DNA from: an uncultured Beijerinckiaceae bacterium
GTDB lineage: Bacteria; Pseudomonadota; Alphaproteobacteria; Rhizobiales; Beijerinckiaceae
DNA length: 9,714 nt
NCBI GenBank assembly: GCA_937863205.1
Contig: CALMGA010000466.1
Location: 1-9,714, forward strand
Reading direction: 5' to 3'
The notes beneath the pieces are model-generated. The model did not search any database, was not told the origin of the DNA, and saw only the letters and a program-made list of their open reading frames with translations. Below, piece after piece: positions 1 to 9,617 of the stretch (positions are counted from its first letter, which is position 1; every line of letters starts with the position of its first letter). A program made the translations under genes and the position numbers.

Positions 1-128
1 ACCTGGGGCGGCGTGCCGGCGGCGGCGAAGAGATCGGGCGGATCCGCCACCGTGAGGCCGGCGATGCTGCCCAGGTCCGCATCGGAGAGGATAGGATCCG
101 CCGTGCGCTTCCGCAGCGGTGGCCGCAT
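1..128 (-). CDS. 5' end of an unidentified gene, cut by the left window edge
   Basis: Reading leftward from an ATG at 128-126 gives 42 codons with good third-position G/C bias before the edge. The peptide begins MRPPLRKRTADPILSDADLG and continues with a small, acidic, alanine- and proline-rich stretch ending ...FAAAGTPPQ. I do not recognise the family. The start is uncertain. This ATG has no convincing Shine-Dalgarno. An ATG at 189-187, in another frame, has AGGA 7 nt upstream and opens a coding-like peptide (MSDQPNGNRFETLAVHAG) that becomes Arg/Gly/His-rich after about 20 codons. Either translation starts at 128, or the true start is at 189 and a frameshift lies between them, next to the tandem GCCGGCCG at 132-139. 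That the left edge is coding on this strand is likely; product and start are not resolved. Confidence 0.5.
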   Translation of the reverse strand, partial: MRPPLRKRTADPILSDADLGSIAGLTVADPPDLFAAAGTPPQ

Positions 129-196
129 GGTGCCGGCCGGCGTGGACGGCGAGCGTCTCGAAGCGGTTTCCGTTCGGCTGGTCGCTCATGCGTTGA

Positions 197-200
197 TCCT
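197..200 (-). promoter_or_regulatory. Shine-Dalgarno-like AGGA upstream of the ATG at 189
   Basis: Read on the minus strand, AGGA lies 7 nt before the ATG at 189-187. That spacing is good for ribosome binding. It is the main reason to think translation of the left-edge gene starts at 189 rather than at the ATG at 128, which has no such signal. The frame opened at 189 soon looks non-coding, so the site also supports a frameshift near 130-140. Confidence 0.4.
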
Positions 201-328
201 GGGAGCCGTCGAGCAATGGCCTGCCCCGCGAACTGAGAAACACCTCAAGCCGGCCGCGTCGACAGCGGGGGAGTATGGCATTCCGGCCGTGAGACCGCGC
301 GCGTCGCGTGCATGTTGTCTGAAGGATC

Positions 329-352
329 GCGGGCCGCCTCGCAGCGGCTCGC
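329..352 (-). terminator. GC-rich hairpin downstream of the channel gene, possible terminator
   Basis: Positions 329-337 pair with 344-352 around a 6-nt loop. The stem is nine pairs with one imperfect position (332/349). It begins 43 nt past the channel stop codon, in the direction of channel transcription. No T-run follows on the minus strand, so it is not a textbook intrinsic terminator. It may act with Rho or simply stabilise the 3' end of the message. Confidence 0.35.
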
Positions 353-394
353 CACGCCGGCAAGCAGCGCTCCCCGCGCACGACACACCGTCCC

Positions 395-1447
395 TTATGG
401 CTGGCCGATGTTCATCGTGGTCGCGAAGATCGCCTGCATGGCCGCCGTGCGATCCGGGCGTCCGACCACGGCGATGCCGTCGCCGGCGAGGACCCGCGTC
501 GAGGCGGAGGGCTGCACGATGGTGTCGCCGTTGCGCCGTTCAATGGCGACGATCAGGAAGGCGCCGCCGGCGAAGCGCTCGATCTCGCCGATGCTCGCCC
601 CCACGCAGCGGCTGCCGTCCGCCGCCGCCACGATCTCGATGTCGAGGCCGAGACGGCTGAGATAGCGGACCACCATGCTGGTTTCCGGCCCGGCGCGCAG
701 GGCGGCCATGTCGTGGAACAGCAGCAGCTCGGCGATCCGCTCCGCGCCGATGTGGGTCGGCAGGACGACGTGGTCGGCCCCGGCCTGGATCAGCTTGCGC
801 TCGGTGGAGGGGAGTTCGCCCCGCGCGATGATGGTGAGGCGGTCGTTGAGGCTGCGCGCCGACAGCGTGATGAAGACGTTGGCGGCATCGTCGGGCAGCA
901 CGGTCGCCATCGCCCGCGCCCGTTCGATGCCGGCCGCCCGCAGCACGTTCTCGTCGGTGGCGTCCCCTTCCACGCTGAGGAAGCCCTGGCTCCGGATGGA
1001 GGCGGCCCGGTCGCCGCCGCGATCCACGATCACGAAATCGGCCGAACCGGCCCGCAGATCGGCGGCAAGGCTCTGACCGATGCGCCCGAAGCCGCACACG
1101 ATGACGTGGCCGCTCAGCCTGTCGATGTCCTTCTGCATGCGTCGGACCCCGAAGAAGCTTTGGAATTGGCTGACGGTGATCAGTTGCACGATAGCGCCGG
1201 TGACGAAGATCATGCCGGTGCAGCCGGTCACGATCAGCAGCATGGTGATCGTGCGCAGCGCCGCGGTGTCGACCGGCTGCACCTCGTTGTAGCCGACGGT
1301 GTAGATGGTCAGCACCACCATGTAGGCGGCATCGCCCCAGCTCCAGCCGTTGAACACGTAGGCCGCGGTCGCCGCGACGGTGACGGCAAGCATGAAGAGC
1401 GTGCCGGCAAGCAGGTTGCGGACGGGTGAGCCGAGGGCGTTCAGCAT
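395..1447 (-). CDS. Two-TM potassium channel with RCK (TrkA-N/TrkA-C) domain
   Basis: A 350-aa inner-membrane ion channel of the MthK/Kch-like type: two transmembrane helices, a pore loop and a C-terminal cytoplasmic RCK region that gates the pore on ligand binding. TM1 spans about residues 11-32, the pore helix 38-49, the filter T50-V-G-Y-N-E55 and TM2 about 66-93. The RCK N-lobe starts near 113 (HVIVCGFGRIG). It has a GxGxxG dinucleotide-binding loop at 119-124 and an acidic residue, D142, ending the second beta strand, as in NAD-binding Rossmann folds. A TrkA-C-like lobe lies at about 255-341. The filter deviates from the usual GYGD/E by Asn54 in place of the second glycine. The gene follows ppc on the same strand after 65 bp. 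The ATG at 1447 lacks a clear Shine-Dalgarno, but later starts would cut TM1. Potassium selectivity is inferred from the TVGY core; the family assignment is firm. Confidence 0.88.
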   Translation of the reverse strand: MLNALGSPVRNLLAGTLFMLAVTVAATAAYVFNGWSWGDAAYMVVLTIYTVGYNEVQPVDTAALRTITMLLIVTGCTGMIFVTGAIVQLITVSQFQSFFGVRRMQKDIDRLSGHVIVCGFGRIGQSLAADLRAGSADFVIVDRGGDRAASIRSQGFLSVEGDATDENVLRAAGIERARAMATVLPDDAANVFITLSARSLNDRLTIIARGELPSTERKLIQAGADHVVLPTHIGAERIAELLLFHDMAALRAGPETSMVVRYLSRLGLDIEIVAAADGSRCVGASIGEIERFAGGAFLIVAIERRNGDTIVQPSASTRVLAGDGIAVVGRPDRTAAMQAIFATTMNIGQP

Positions 1448-1455
1448 GGATGGGA

Positions 1456-1465
1456 GCAGCGCTGC
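1456..1465. repeat. Perfect 10-bp palindrome just upstream of the channel start
   Basis: GCAGCGCTGC is its own reverse complement. It lies 8 nt before the channel ATG, where a Shine-Dalgarno would be expected. It could be an operator or could form mRNA structure limiting translation of the channel. A chance palindrome is quite possible in DNA this GC-rich. Confidence 0.3.
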
Positions 1466-1494
1466 CGGAGCGGGGCGCCCGCGTCAAGGGCGAC

Positions 1495-1511
1495 CCGCTC
1501 TGCAGGAGCGG
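1495..1511 (-). terminator. Small hairpin directly after the ppc stop codon
   Basis: CCGCTC (1495-1500) pairs with GAGCGG (1506-1511) around a 5-nt loop, beginning one base after the ppc stop at 1513-1515. The stem is only 6 bp and no T-run follows on the minus strand. It may cause attenuation or 3'-end processing between ppc and the channel gene rather than full termination. Read-through into the channel remains plausible. Confidence 0.3.
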
Positions 1512-1512
1512 T

Positions 1513-4302
<2,790 letters not shown>

Positions 4303-4389
4303 TGGCGGGTTCCGTTTTCAATCACGTCCGGCGCGGCGAGATCCGGGCCAAGCGCGGCTGCGCGTGGTGCTGCAAGTCCGGCCGCCGGC

Positions 4390-4425
4390 AACATGCGGCG
4401 GTGACGATGGCCGTCCCGGCATGTT
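4390..4425. repeat. Inverted repeat AACATGC-N22-GCATGTT upstream of pccB
   Basis: Two perfect 7-bp arms (4390-4396 and 4419-4425) face each other 54 bp upstream of the pccB start. The arms are richer in A/T than the flanking DNA. The 29-bp centre-to-centre distance is about three helical turns, compatible with two recognition helices or half-sites. The arms are short, so chance is a serious alternative. Confidence 0.25.
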
Positions 4426-4464
4426 AGGGCGGCTGCTCCGCGGCGGCCAGCGCCGGCATACGAC

Positions 4465-4469
4465 AAGGG
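4465..4469 (+). promoter_or_regulatory. Ribosome binding site supporting the TTG start of pccB
   Basis: AAGGG lies 9 nt before the TTG at 4479. With the conserved amino end encoded from that codon, it supports TTG initiation rather than a later ATG, which would remove conserved residues. Confidence 0.6.
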
Positions 4470-4478
4470 CGCGACGCC

Positions 4479-6008
<1,530 letters not shown>

Positions 6009-6014
6009 AAGGGA

Positions 6015-6034
6015 TCGCCGTCACGGTTTGGCGA
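6015..6034. terminator. Weak hairpin between convergent genes
   Basis: TCGCC (6015-6019) pairs with GGCGA (6030-6034) across a 10-nt loop. It occupies most of the 27-bp gap between the pccB stop and the end of the convergent minus-strand gene. The position suits a bidirectional terminator. The stem is short and only a TTT in the loop is U-rich, so the call is tentative. Confidence 0.25.
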
Positions 6035-6035
6035 C

Positions 6036-7082
6036 CTACCGGTTGTGCGCCATCAGCGATCCGAAGGCCCGCGTCGTTTGATCGTAAAGCTCCAGATCGT
6101 GTTCCAGGATCAGCTCGACATCCTTGATGTCGCGCAGGATCTTGCCGAGTTCGACGACCTGCGAGGATTCCGGGACCACGGGGACAGCTGTCGGTTCGAC
6201 GTCCAGGAGTTCGGCGACGGCCTGCGCGTAGCCTGCCGCATCCGAACGCAGGCCGATGACCTCGAAATTCGACAACGCCTGCAGCGCCCTGCTGATGCAA
6301 CTTTTGGTCAGCGTTTCCTCGAAGCTGTTGCTTGTCAGCTGGCGGCTGAGAGGATTATTGAGAAGCGACGCAATCTCTCGATCCGCCCGCTTGAACAAAC
6401 GCTTGCAGGACGTGCGGTCGAGGGCGTTGATGTCGTACAGCGCTTCCATCACCGGCTCGTAGGTAAGGGCGTCGCGGGCCCCGAGTAGCTCCGCGGCCTG
6501 CGCGCCCACGTTCTTCAGGACGATCAGCCTTTCCGCCATCTCCTCGAAAGGGTCGCGGAAGATCGTGATCGCACGAAATCCCTGATTGAGGTCGGACTGC
6601 ACCCGATTGAGCAGCATGCGCCCGCTGATATAGGCGGACTCGAGATTGTGTATGTGGAACACCTGCATCGAGGTTTCGCTACCGCGACTGTCGATCCCGG
6701 AATAACAGTACTGGAACCGATTCGCGAAGAATTGGTCGAAGTTGCGCAGTCGCAGCAGGTGCGTTTCCAGCCGGAAGACCTTGGCTGCGAGGTAGGTCGG
6801 CAGCTTGCGGCGATAGATCCGCAGATCGGACGATGTTTCGATGACTTCGAGGTCGGAATAGAACGCCAAGCCCGGGATCAGGGTGTCGTCGATCAGAAAA
6901 CCGCACAGTCCGGTCGCATGACGCCCGGATGCGAGGATCTCGGGGCGGACATCCGTGGCGGAAATGACGGCGAGGTCGTTCCCCCCGCTCCGGATCCTGA
7001 CGCAGGGAGCCATTCCCGCCGCATCGGGGATCAGGTAGAACCTCAAGGACGACCCAAGGTCATGCTCGACGCTGAACAGCAT
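6036..7082 (-). CDS. Sulfotransferase-like protein of unknown substrate
   Basis: A 348-aa protein that I cannot assign to a named enzyme. Residues 1-95 look like a separate beta-rich module, with a segment TDVRPEILASGRHATGLCGF at 43-62 and RIYRRKLP at 88-95. The middle and end recall P-loop sulfotransferases: TIFRDPFEEMAERL at 173-186 resembles the RDP...R element that binds the 3'-phosphate of PAPS, FEVIGLRSD at 273-281 fits the usual late beta strand, and DLELYDQTTRAF at 329-340 matches the common LYxxA-type ending. The N-terminal PKSGTT-like 5'-phosphosulfate loop was not found, so PAPS use is doubtful. No signal peptide or membrane span is evident. The ATG at 7082 has GGAGGT 13 nt upstream, a rather long spacing, but no other in-frame start lies near. 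The gene is divergent from the methyltransferase/dioxygenase pair, suggesting a role in decorating a glycan. Codon use is less G/C-biased than in pccB. Confidence 0.6.
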   Translation of the reverse strand: MLFSVEHDLGSSLRFYLIPDAAGMAPCVRIRSGGNDLAVISATDVRPEILASGRHATGLCGFLIDDTLIPGLAFYSDLEVIETSSDLRIYRRKLPTYLAAKVFRLETHLLRLRNFDQFFANRFQYCYSGIDSRGSETSMQVFHIHNLESAYISGRMLLNRVQSDLNQGFRAITIFRDPFEEMAERLIVLKNVGAQAAELLGARDALTYEPVMEALYDINALDRTSCKRLFKRADREIASLLNNPLSRQLTSNSFEETLTKSCISRALQALSNFEVIGLRSDAAGYAQAVAELLDVEPTAVPVVPESSQVVELGKILRDIKDVELILEHDLELYDQTTRAFGSLMAHNR

Positions 7083-7095
7083 GGGGTTGTATCCG

Positions 7096-7101
7096 ACCTC
7101 C
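7096..7101 (-). promoter_or_regulatory. Ribosome binding site of the sulfotransferase-like gene
   Basis: Read on the minus strand this is GGAGGT, a near-perfect Shine-Dalgarno, 13 nt before the ATG at 7082. The spacing is longer than the 5-10 nt optimum, but no in-frame start codon lies nearer. It supports the ATG at 7082 as the start. Confidence 0.5.
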
Positions 7102-7320
7102 GTTCATCGCGATTCCGCCTCCTCGCATGCCGATTGGGCGAAGACAAGGCTTAAACCCCCGGTCCGCGGCGCCTTGCCAAACCCACTCTTCGCCGCCTTC
7201 GGGAAGAAACTGCGATGGCTCGCCGATGCCTTCGTTCGAACTCGTGCCGACGGTGCGAGCGCCCGACCGATGGCAGGCTTGGGCGGGGCAGGCGAGGGTG
7301 CAAGGGGGTCAATCGCCCCG

Positions 7321-7337
7321 GAGACGGCTTTCGTCTC
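7321..7337. repeat. Perfect 6-bp hairpin GAGACG-gcttt-CGTCTC
   Basis: The two arms pair perfectly around a 5-nt loop in the divergent intergenic region. No T-run follows on either strand, so terminator function is unlikely. It could be an operator or a leader-RNA structure upstream of the methyltransferase gene, whose proposed start lies 130 bp further on. Confidence 0.3.
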
Positions 7338-7456
7338 GGACCAGCTCGCCGACGTTGCGCGTGAGAGACCATCTGGCTAAGAGAAGCGAATACGGGACCT
7401 CAAACGAGCCGATTCTTCTTTTTTCGTGTTCGCAAACAGAGTGCTCGCCGTTGGCT

Positions 7457-7461
7457 GGGGA
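7457..7461 (+). promoter_or_regulatory. Ribosome binding site supporting the ATG at 7468
   Basis: GGGGA lies 6 nt before the ATG at 7468. The in-frame GTG codons at 7426 and 7441 have no comparable signal; a pyrimidine-rich tract precedes the first. This favours the shorter form of the methyltransferase. Confidence 0.45.
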
Positions 7462-7467
7462 CAAGGA

Positions 7468-8514
7468 ATGGGTCGACTGTCTTGGTTGCGGAGTTGGGGC
7501 CGACCATTCGCGACTGCCACCCGCTCAACAGTTTCCGACCTGAATCCAGATGCCAGATCCGTCGTCCTTTTCGGCTTTCCGACCCACGAAACCTTCGTGG
7601 AAAAGGACTACCTCGCCTGCAACCCCGACATTCGCTTGGCGGTGAAGGCCGGCGCGCTGAAGTCGGGTCGCGAGCATTTCGAGCTTCACCATGAACAGCG
7701 CACGCACAAGATGCGGATGCGGGGCGTTGCCGACGTCCTGGCGCGACTGCGCGCCATCAAGGCCGATCGCATCGCGTCCATTATGAAGCCCGAGCACGTG
7801 GGAGCCCGCGGCGCGGACAACGTCTTCGACGTTCTTACGGCGGAACTGCGATCGTCGTTCGGCGTCATCGACACGACAAACGTTTCGTCGAACGATTACG
7901 ACGGCGAAAGCCTCGCTCTTATCGCCAAGCACGCCAACGGTCTGATCCTCGATTGTGGTGCCGGAAGCCGTGCGGTGTACTACGACAACGTTGTCAACTA
8001 TGAGATCGTCAAGTATCCGAGCACGGATGTCGTCGGCGTTGCCGAGGTCCTGCCATTCGAGGACAACTCCTTCGACGCCATCTTCTCCTATGCTGTCCTG
8101 GAGCACGTCAAGCAGCCGTTCCTGGCGGCGCGCGAAATCAGCCGGGTCCTCAAGCCCAATGGGGTTCTGCGCGTCATCGTCCCATTTCTGCAGCCGCTGC
8201 ACGGTTTCCCGTCGCACTTCTTCAACATGACACCCAACGGGCTCGCCGCGCTTTTCGAGAACGAGATCGCGATCGATCAGCAATTCGTCGGACCCTACCT
8301 CGGTCCGATCTGGACGATGTACACGATGATCCGCGCTTGGCACGACGGTCTCCCAGTTCCGGAGCGCGAGCCGTTCCTTGACCTGACGCTGCGTGAACTG
8401 TTCGTTCATCCCGTCCACATGTTGAACAAGGATTTCGTCACCAAGCTTCCGGAGAAAGCAGCTTTCGAGATCGCGAGCGCGACTGGGCTCGTCGGTCACA
8501 AGCGCGTCGCCTAG
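7468..8514 (+). CDS. SAM-dependent class I methyltransferase with N-terminal NPD module
   Basis: A 348-aa protein counted from the ATG at 7468, whose GGGGA lies 6 nt upstream. GTG at 7426 would add 14 residues without a visible ribosome binding site. Residues about 43-78 (FVEKDYLACNPDI, then AVKAGALKSGREHF) match the short 'YL..NPDV..AV..G...SG..HF' module that I recall from bacterial glycosyltransferases and other surface-polysaccharide proteins. The methyltransferase core follows: motif I LILDCGAGSR at 159-168, LPFEDNSFDAIFSYAVLEHV at 195-214, and VLKPNGVLRVIVPF at 227-240, the Methyltransf_11-type arrangement. The enzyme should move a methyl group from S-adenosylmethionine to an unknown acceptor. 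The attached module and neighbours point to a glycan, which is inference. The dioxygenase gene follows 28 bp downstream and is probably co-transcribed. Codon use is more relaxed than in pccB. Confidence 0.82.
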   Translation: MGRLSWLRSWGRPFATATRSTVSDLNPDARSVVLFGFPTHETFVEKDYLACNPDIRLAVKAGALKSGREHFELHHEQRTHKMRMRGVADVLARLRAIKADRIASIMKPEHVGARGADNVFDVLTAELRSSFGVIDTTNVSSNDYDGESLALIAKHANGLILDCGAGSRAVYYDNVVNYEIVKYPSTDVVGVAEVLPFEDNSFDAIFSYAVLEHVKQPFLAAREISRVLKPNGVLRVIVPFLQPLHGFPSHFFNMTPNGLAALFENEIAIDQQFVGPYLGPIWTMYTMIRAWHDGLPVPEREPFLDLTLRELFVHPVHMLNKDFVTKLPEKAAFEIASATGLVGHKRVA

Positions 8515-8529
8515 ACCGGCAGCTGGATC

Positions 8530-8534
8530 AAAGG
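8530..8534 (+). promoter_or_regulatory. Ribosome binding site choosing the ATG at 8543
   Basis: AAAGG lies 8 nt before the ATG at 8543, ideal spacing. An in-frame GTG at 8534 overlaps this element and has no signal of its own, so the ATG is preferred. Confidence 0.55.
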
Positions 8535-8542
8535 TGGTCAGG

Positions 8543-9526
8543 ATGTTGAAGAACCTACCTGCGCTCAAGGCGCTTCGCAGGCCTCTGAACCATTATCGTT
8601 TCAAGAACTTCTACCGTGCCGAGAAGCCTGTCGATTTCAACGGCATGGGTGAATTGCGCGGTGAACGTTTTCCCAAGGTGGAGGCCGATTGCTGGCTGGA
8701 TCGGCCCGACGCCGATCAGGAGATCGCCGATCGTCTGCGGGCCGGGCGCATCACGGAGGCGCAGGCCTCCGCCTGCTCGTTCTGGGCGGCGAACGGCTAC
8801 CTCGTCGTTCCCGGCTTGGTCGATCCCGAACTGATCGATCGGACCTGGGCGGCCTATGAGGCCGCGCTGGCGGCAGGCACCTTCGGCCCGCGAACCTTTG
8901 TCGATCCCAATCAAACCTTGGACGGGCGGCAGCTCGATCCGCATCTCAAGTTGCCGGAGATCGCCGCGATTCAGTGCGACGCGCGGATCCTCGCCTGGAC
9001 GGACCTGCTGTTCGATCGCAAGACCGTACCATTCCAAACGATCATCGGGCACGCCGGCAGCGAGCAGGCCGCGCACTCCGACTCGATCCACATGACGACC
9101 TATCCGCTCGGCTATCTCATCGCGAACTGGATCGCGATGGAAGATATTTCGGATAACAGCGGCGTGCTGGAATATTATCCAGGAAGTCACAAGCTGCCAT
9201 ATCTATTAAGCGCAGATGTCGGGATCGCGGAATTCGAGTTTAAGGCGAAAGGCTATGCGGTCTATTCCGAACGCTACGAGCCCGCCATCAAGTCCAAGTG
9301 CGAGGCCGCCGATTTATCCAAAAAGACCTTCCTGGCCAGGAAGGGCGATGCCCTGTTCTGGCACGCTAACTTGGTGCACGGCGGTGGTCGCCGCCTCGAT
9401 CCCAACGCCTCGCGTAAGGCGCTGGTGTGCCACTACTTCGCCGAGGGCGCGGTGACCTACCACGATCTGTCCGGCAACGCCTCGCGCCTGCATTCGGACG
9501 GCCTCTACGCCCCAATCAAGGTTTGA
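8543..9526 (+). CDS. Phytanoyl-CoA dioxygenase (PhyH) family Fe(II)/2-oxoglutarate oxygenase
   Basis: A 327-aa soluble oxygenase of the PhyH family, which uses Fe(II), O2 and 2-oxoglutarate to hydroxylate or otherwise oxidise a substrate. Counting from the ATG at 8543: the family-typical opening FWAANGYLVVPGLVDPELID at 80-99; the iron-binding HxD in AAHSDS (His178, Asp180); a conserved YPGSHK at 212-217; and the distal histidine in FWHANLVHGGG (His279), with Arg291 in NASRKAL as the likely 2-oxoglutarate ligand. All expected metal ligands are present, so it should be active. The start is set by AAAGG 8 nt upstream; GTG at 8534 is the alternative. It lies 28 bp behind the methyltransferase and probably shares its transcript. 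PhyH enzymes act on lipids, amino acids, sugars and antibiotics, so the substrate is open; a glycan or lipid tailoring role is inferred from context. A local A/T-rich patch runs from about 9138 to 9275. Confidence 0.87.
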   Translation: MLKNLPALKALRRPLNHYRFKNFYRAEKPVDFNGMGELRGERFPKVEADCWLDRPDADQEIADRLRAGRITEAQASACSFWAANGYLVVPGLVDPELIDRTWAAYEAALAAGTFGPRTFVDPNQTLDGRQLDPHLKLPEIAAIQCDARILAWTDLLFDRKTVPFQTIIGHAGSEQAAHSDSIHMTTYPLGYLIANWIAMEDISDNSGVLEYYPGSHKLPYLLSADVGIAEFEFKAKGYAVYSERYEPAIKSKCEAADLSKKTFLARKGDALFWHANLVHGGGRRLDPNASRKALVCHYFAEGAVTYHDLSGNASRLHSDGLYAPIKV

Positions 9527-9585
9527 AACTGCGACGGTCAACGCGGGCTGGCGCTGAACGGCCGGAGCCGCAGGCGCGACAAACC

Positions 9586-9609
9586 TACGGCCGGCATACC
9601 GGTTCCGTA
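9586..9609. terminator. Hairpin between convergent genes, possible terminator
   Basis: TACGG (9586-9590) pairs with CCGTA (9605-9609), and inside it CCGG (9591-9594) pairs with CCGG (9599-9602) around a 4-nt loop. Two unpaired T residues lie on the right arm. The nine-pair hairpin sits between the dioxygenase stop and the end of the convergent right-edge gene, where a terminator is expected. There is no following T-run on either strand. Confidence 0.4.
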
Positions 9610-9617
9610 CCCGACCC

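Larger units (their letters stand above)
190..394. other. Intergenic region between the channel gene and the left-edge gene
   Basis: About 205 bp separate the channel stop codon from the ATG at 189. A minus-strand 66-codon open frame fits here (386 to 186) and its TGA overlaps the ATG at 189. Its codon choice is mixed and its peptide has no recognisable features, so I treat it as non-coding. The stretch holds one strong GC-rich hairpin (annotated separately) and presumably the promoter of the left-edge gene. I could not pick out convincing -35/-10 boxes. Confidence 0.5.
4303..4478. promoter_or_regulatory. Divergent ppc/pccB control region
   Basis: These 176 bp must hold promoters for both ppc (leftward) and pccB (rightward) unless one of them is leaderless. 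I found no convincing sigma-70 boxes. The region contains an inverted repeat, AACATGC at 4390-4396 and GCATGTT at 4419-4425, with centres 29 bp apart. It could be a regulator site acting on either gene. No reading frame in it looks coding. Confidence 0.5.
7083..7467. other. Divergent intergenic region of the accessory genes
   Basis: About 385 bp separate the two divergent starts. It should contain promoters for the sulfotransferase-like gene and the methyltransferase/dioxygenase pair. On the minus side, GGAGGT at 7101-7096 is the ribosome binding site. A perfect hairpin lies at 7321-7337, and an A/T-rich stretch with a T-run at 7414-7424 is the most promoter- or leader-like part. Open frames on both strands here have mixed codon use, many arginines and no known motifs, and I do not call them genes. 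A weak plus-strand promoter pairing (TTGCGC at 7355-7360, TAAGAG at 7378-7383, 17-nt spacing) matches consensus only partly. Confidence 0.45.

Noticed and set aside
186..386. Minus-strand 66-codon frame whose stop overlaps the ATG at 189 (ATGA)
   Set aside because: The ATGA overlap is suggestive of coupling, but the codon use is mixed, the peptide has no motif, and a strong hairpin lies within it.
13..660. Plus-strand open frame of 215 codons at the left end
   Set aside because: The translation is Arg/Pro/Ser-rich and overlaps the channel gene antisense. It is a typical shadow frame of GC-rich coding DNA.
7081..7380. Plus-strand 99-codon frame in the divergent intergenic region
   Set aside because: Its start overlaps the minus-strand gene's ATG, it has no ribosome binding site, its third-position use is mixed, and the peptide has no recognisable motif. 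It could be reconsidered if homologues exist.
7355..7383. Sigma-70-like promoter TTGCGC-N17-TAAGAG
   Set aside because: Only about half the positions match consensus in each box. Such matches arise by chance, so it is mentioned only within the intergenic entry.
7525..8568. 347-codon minus-strand frame opposite the methyltransferase
   Set aside because: The plus strand carries clear SAM-binding motifs. The opposite frame is rich in Asp/Arg/Val with no motif.
6036..9526. Defence island or mobile element in the accessory block
   Set aside because: There is no integrase, transposase, terminal repeats, tRNA boundary, nuclease, reverse transcriptase or toxin-antitoxin signature. The enzymes fit tailoring chemistry better.
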